Assembly (NCBI GenBank): GCA_900467745.1
Contig: UBQW01000051.1
Span: 62,001-126,000, forward strand
DNA: 64,000 nucleotides
Direction: 5' to 3'
Source of the DNA: Hyphomicrobiales bacterium
GTDB lineage: Bacteria > Pseudomonadota > Alphaproteobacteria > Rhizobiales > Rhizobiaceae
Below the pieces are notes generated by a model, which did no database searches, was not told the DNA's origin, and worked only from the letters and a program-made list of their open reading frames with translations. The position numbers were made by a program, and so were the translations under genes. Each line of letters starts with the position of its first letter. Within the stretch, counting starts at the first letter, position 1. Of this stretch, positions 63,058 through 64,000 are shown piece by piece.

Positions 63058-64000
63058 GACCCTTCCCCCACCTCCACGAAATGATCACCCGCAAAACGAT
63101 ATGTGGATCGACGAGCAAATTTGGGGTCATCGTCTTTGGGATGCGACGACCCCCTGGCTGATTTTCCTGGAATTTCTCGGCGTTGCCGAAGCAAAGGACA
63201 GAGACCAATCGCTCCTTGATGGCCAGGGAAAGACGTATCCGCTCCGCTTTAAACCGGCGCAGCGGATGTATGTCCGAAACATTCTCTATAATAACGAGCC
63301 GATGTTGCGGATTGCCGACGAGAAATTGGCTGACAGCGCATCGTGGGACAAATGGTTGTCGGCGATTGCCAATCGTGCGCAAGGAGTACCTCTAAGAGAT
63401 TTCTCGTACCTGCGCAAACGGTTCAACTCGTTCTCGGACTTCGTAGCGCTGGTATCCATGCTACGTGGGACAACGATCGAGAATGGGCCCAACAAACGGT
63501 GGTCTTCACGCTTCGTATTTCCGTTTGGACGCCATGCGCTTTACGAAGATCTGAGCCTGACGGCATCGCGCGAATATATCAACTTTGGCCTGCCCGGTGA
63601 GCTGGTTTACCAGATGCTGTGCCGTTCGGCGTATGCGACCGAGCTGGCACCCGAAATTGCCAAGATGCTGGACGGAGATCCTTGCGACCGCCTTCTGCAA
63701 TTAATGGAGCCGGACTATGACGAAGACCGGTCGACGCGGGGCAATAGCTATCTTCCCTACGCGCGGCACGAGACCTTTGACGATCTAGGCCAAGATTGGC
63801 TTTCGCTTTTGCGCGGCCCCCTTCCGCGCTTCGATACCTATCCCCACCTGGCTTCGCTCACCGCGTTGCACCTGCTGCGCTACCAGCTTCTCGTCGCAGC
63901 CGCGCATTGCTTCTCAGCAAAGCCGCACTTCATTTGTGAGATCATCGCTCCCAAACGGACGCCGGTTCGCGAATTGTCCATTTCGAATTTCCAGTCCAAT
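63050..64000 (+). CDS. SspG-like protein, N-terminal part
   Basis: An open frame of at least 317 codons runs off the right edge. The start is a TTG at 63050 with GAGGTG just upstream, overlapping the previous stop by 8 bp; an ATG at 63101 is the alternative. Typical stretches are IWGHRLWDATTPWLIFLEFL, RFVFPFGRHALYEDL and YARHETFDDLGQDWLSLLRG. No known motif was recognised in this part. Gene order suggests the second protein of an SspFGH-like module. Confidence 0.6.
   Translation, partial: MLETLPPPPRNDHPQNDMWIDEQIWGHRLWDATTPWLIFLEFLGVAEAKDRDQSLLDGQGKTYPLRFKPAQRMYVRNILYNNEPMLRIADEKLADSASWDKWLSAIANRAQGVPLRDFSYLRKRFNSFSDFVALVSMLRGTTIENGPNKRWSSRFVFPFGRHALYEDLSLTASREYINFGLPGELVYQMLCRSAYATELAPEIAKMLDGDPCDRLLQLMEPDYDEDRSTRGNSYLPYARHETFDDLGQDWLSLLRGPLPRFDTYPHLASLTALHLLRYQLLVAAAHCFSAKPHFICEIIAPKRTPVRELSISNFQSN

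Noticed and set aside
54406..64000. A BREX or DndBCDE system
   Set aside because: No PglZ, BrxL, PglX, DndB, DndD or DndE genes are present; DUF4007 is specific to the Ssp type.
1..64000. CRISPR arrays, tRNA and rRNA genes
   Set aside because: No regularly spaced direct repeats or cloverleaf-type sequences were seen when reading both strands; small tRNA genes could still be missed by eye.

Overview
The window looks like an accessory segment (megaplasmid, chromid or genomic island) of an alphaproteobacterium in the order Hyphomicrobiales, most likely the Rhizobiaceae. The supports are the imuA-imuB-dnaE2 mutagenesis cassette with a GTTC-N7-GTTC LexA box, a small RNA built like the rhizobial alpha-r14 family, FixJ-type regulators, paired Ku genes, DUF3606-like and 'ESFPASDPPA' small proteins, and high GC content. 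No tRNA, rRNA, CRISPR array, replication origin or intact transposon was seen. Three relics (a DUF1275 gene, a thiamine-diphosphate enzyme and an IS481-type transposase) mark it as a region that gains and loses DNA.

Region 1 (1-16.2 kb) holds small-molecule hydrolases and stress genes: a XapX protein cut by the window edge, two YcaC-like isochorismatase hydrolases, a large amidohydrolase with a Cys/His-rich tail, DoxX and Dps proteins, three alpha/beta hydrolases (one with its nucleophile serine changed to alanine), two receiver-domain regulators, a CPA1 Na+/H+ antiporter, two tandem AraC regulators, and a secreted VOC-like protein coupled to an outer-membrane porin. Region 2 (16.2-27.6 kb) holds another alpha/beta hydrolase, a carboxymuconolactone-decarboxylase-like protein, a three-gene molybdenum hydroxylase with a triheme cytochrome c, a ThrE exporter, and fumarase C, a cupin and malate:quinone oxidoreductase in a row. 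Region 3 (27.6-34.7 kb) holds a large winged-helix/ATPase regulator, an AraC regulator coupled to a degenerate esterase, a LysR/MFS divergent pair and the IS481 relic.

Region 4 (34.7-46.4 kb) is a genome-maintenance block: imuA, imuB and dnaE2 under a LexA box, followed by two SRAP-domain proteins of which the second has lost every catalytic residue, then two Ku genes behind a promoter with repeated GATTCG hexamers, with small proteins on both sides.

Region 5 (46.8-64 kb) is a phage-defence island. On the minus strand lie a poly-gamma-glutamate-hydrolase-like protein, a STAND-type NTPase with an unusual N-terminal domain, and an 1181-residue SIR2-domain protein. Diverging from them, an XRE regulator leads a tightly overlapping operon: a cysteine desulfurase (SspA/DndA), a DUF4007 protein (SspB), a large P-loop ATPase (SspC), a PAPS-reductase-like ATP pyrophosphatase (SspD), a second P-loop protein and a further gene that runs off the window. 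This matches the single-strand DNA phosphorothioation system SspABCD, most likely coupled to an SspFGH-type restriction module. It is the best candidate for a notable system here; the neighbouring SIR2/STAND/hydrolase genes are less well described.
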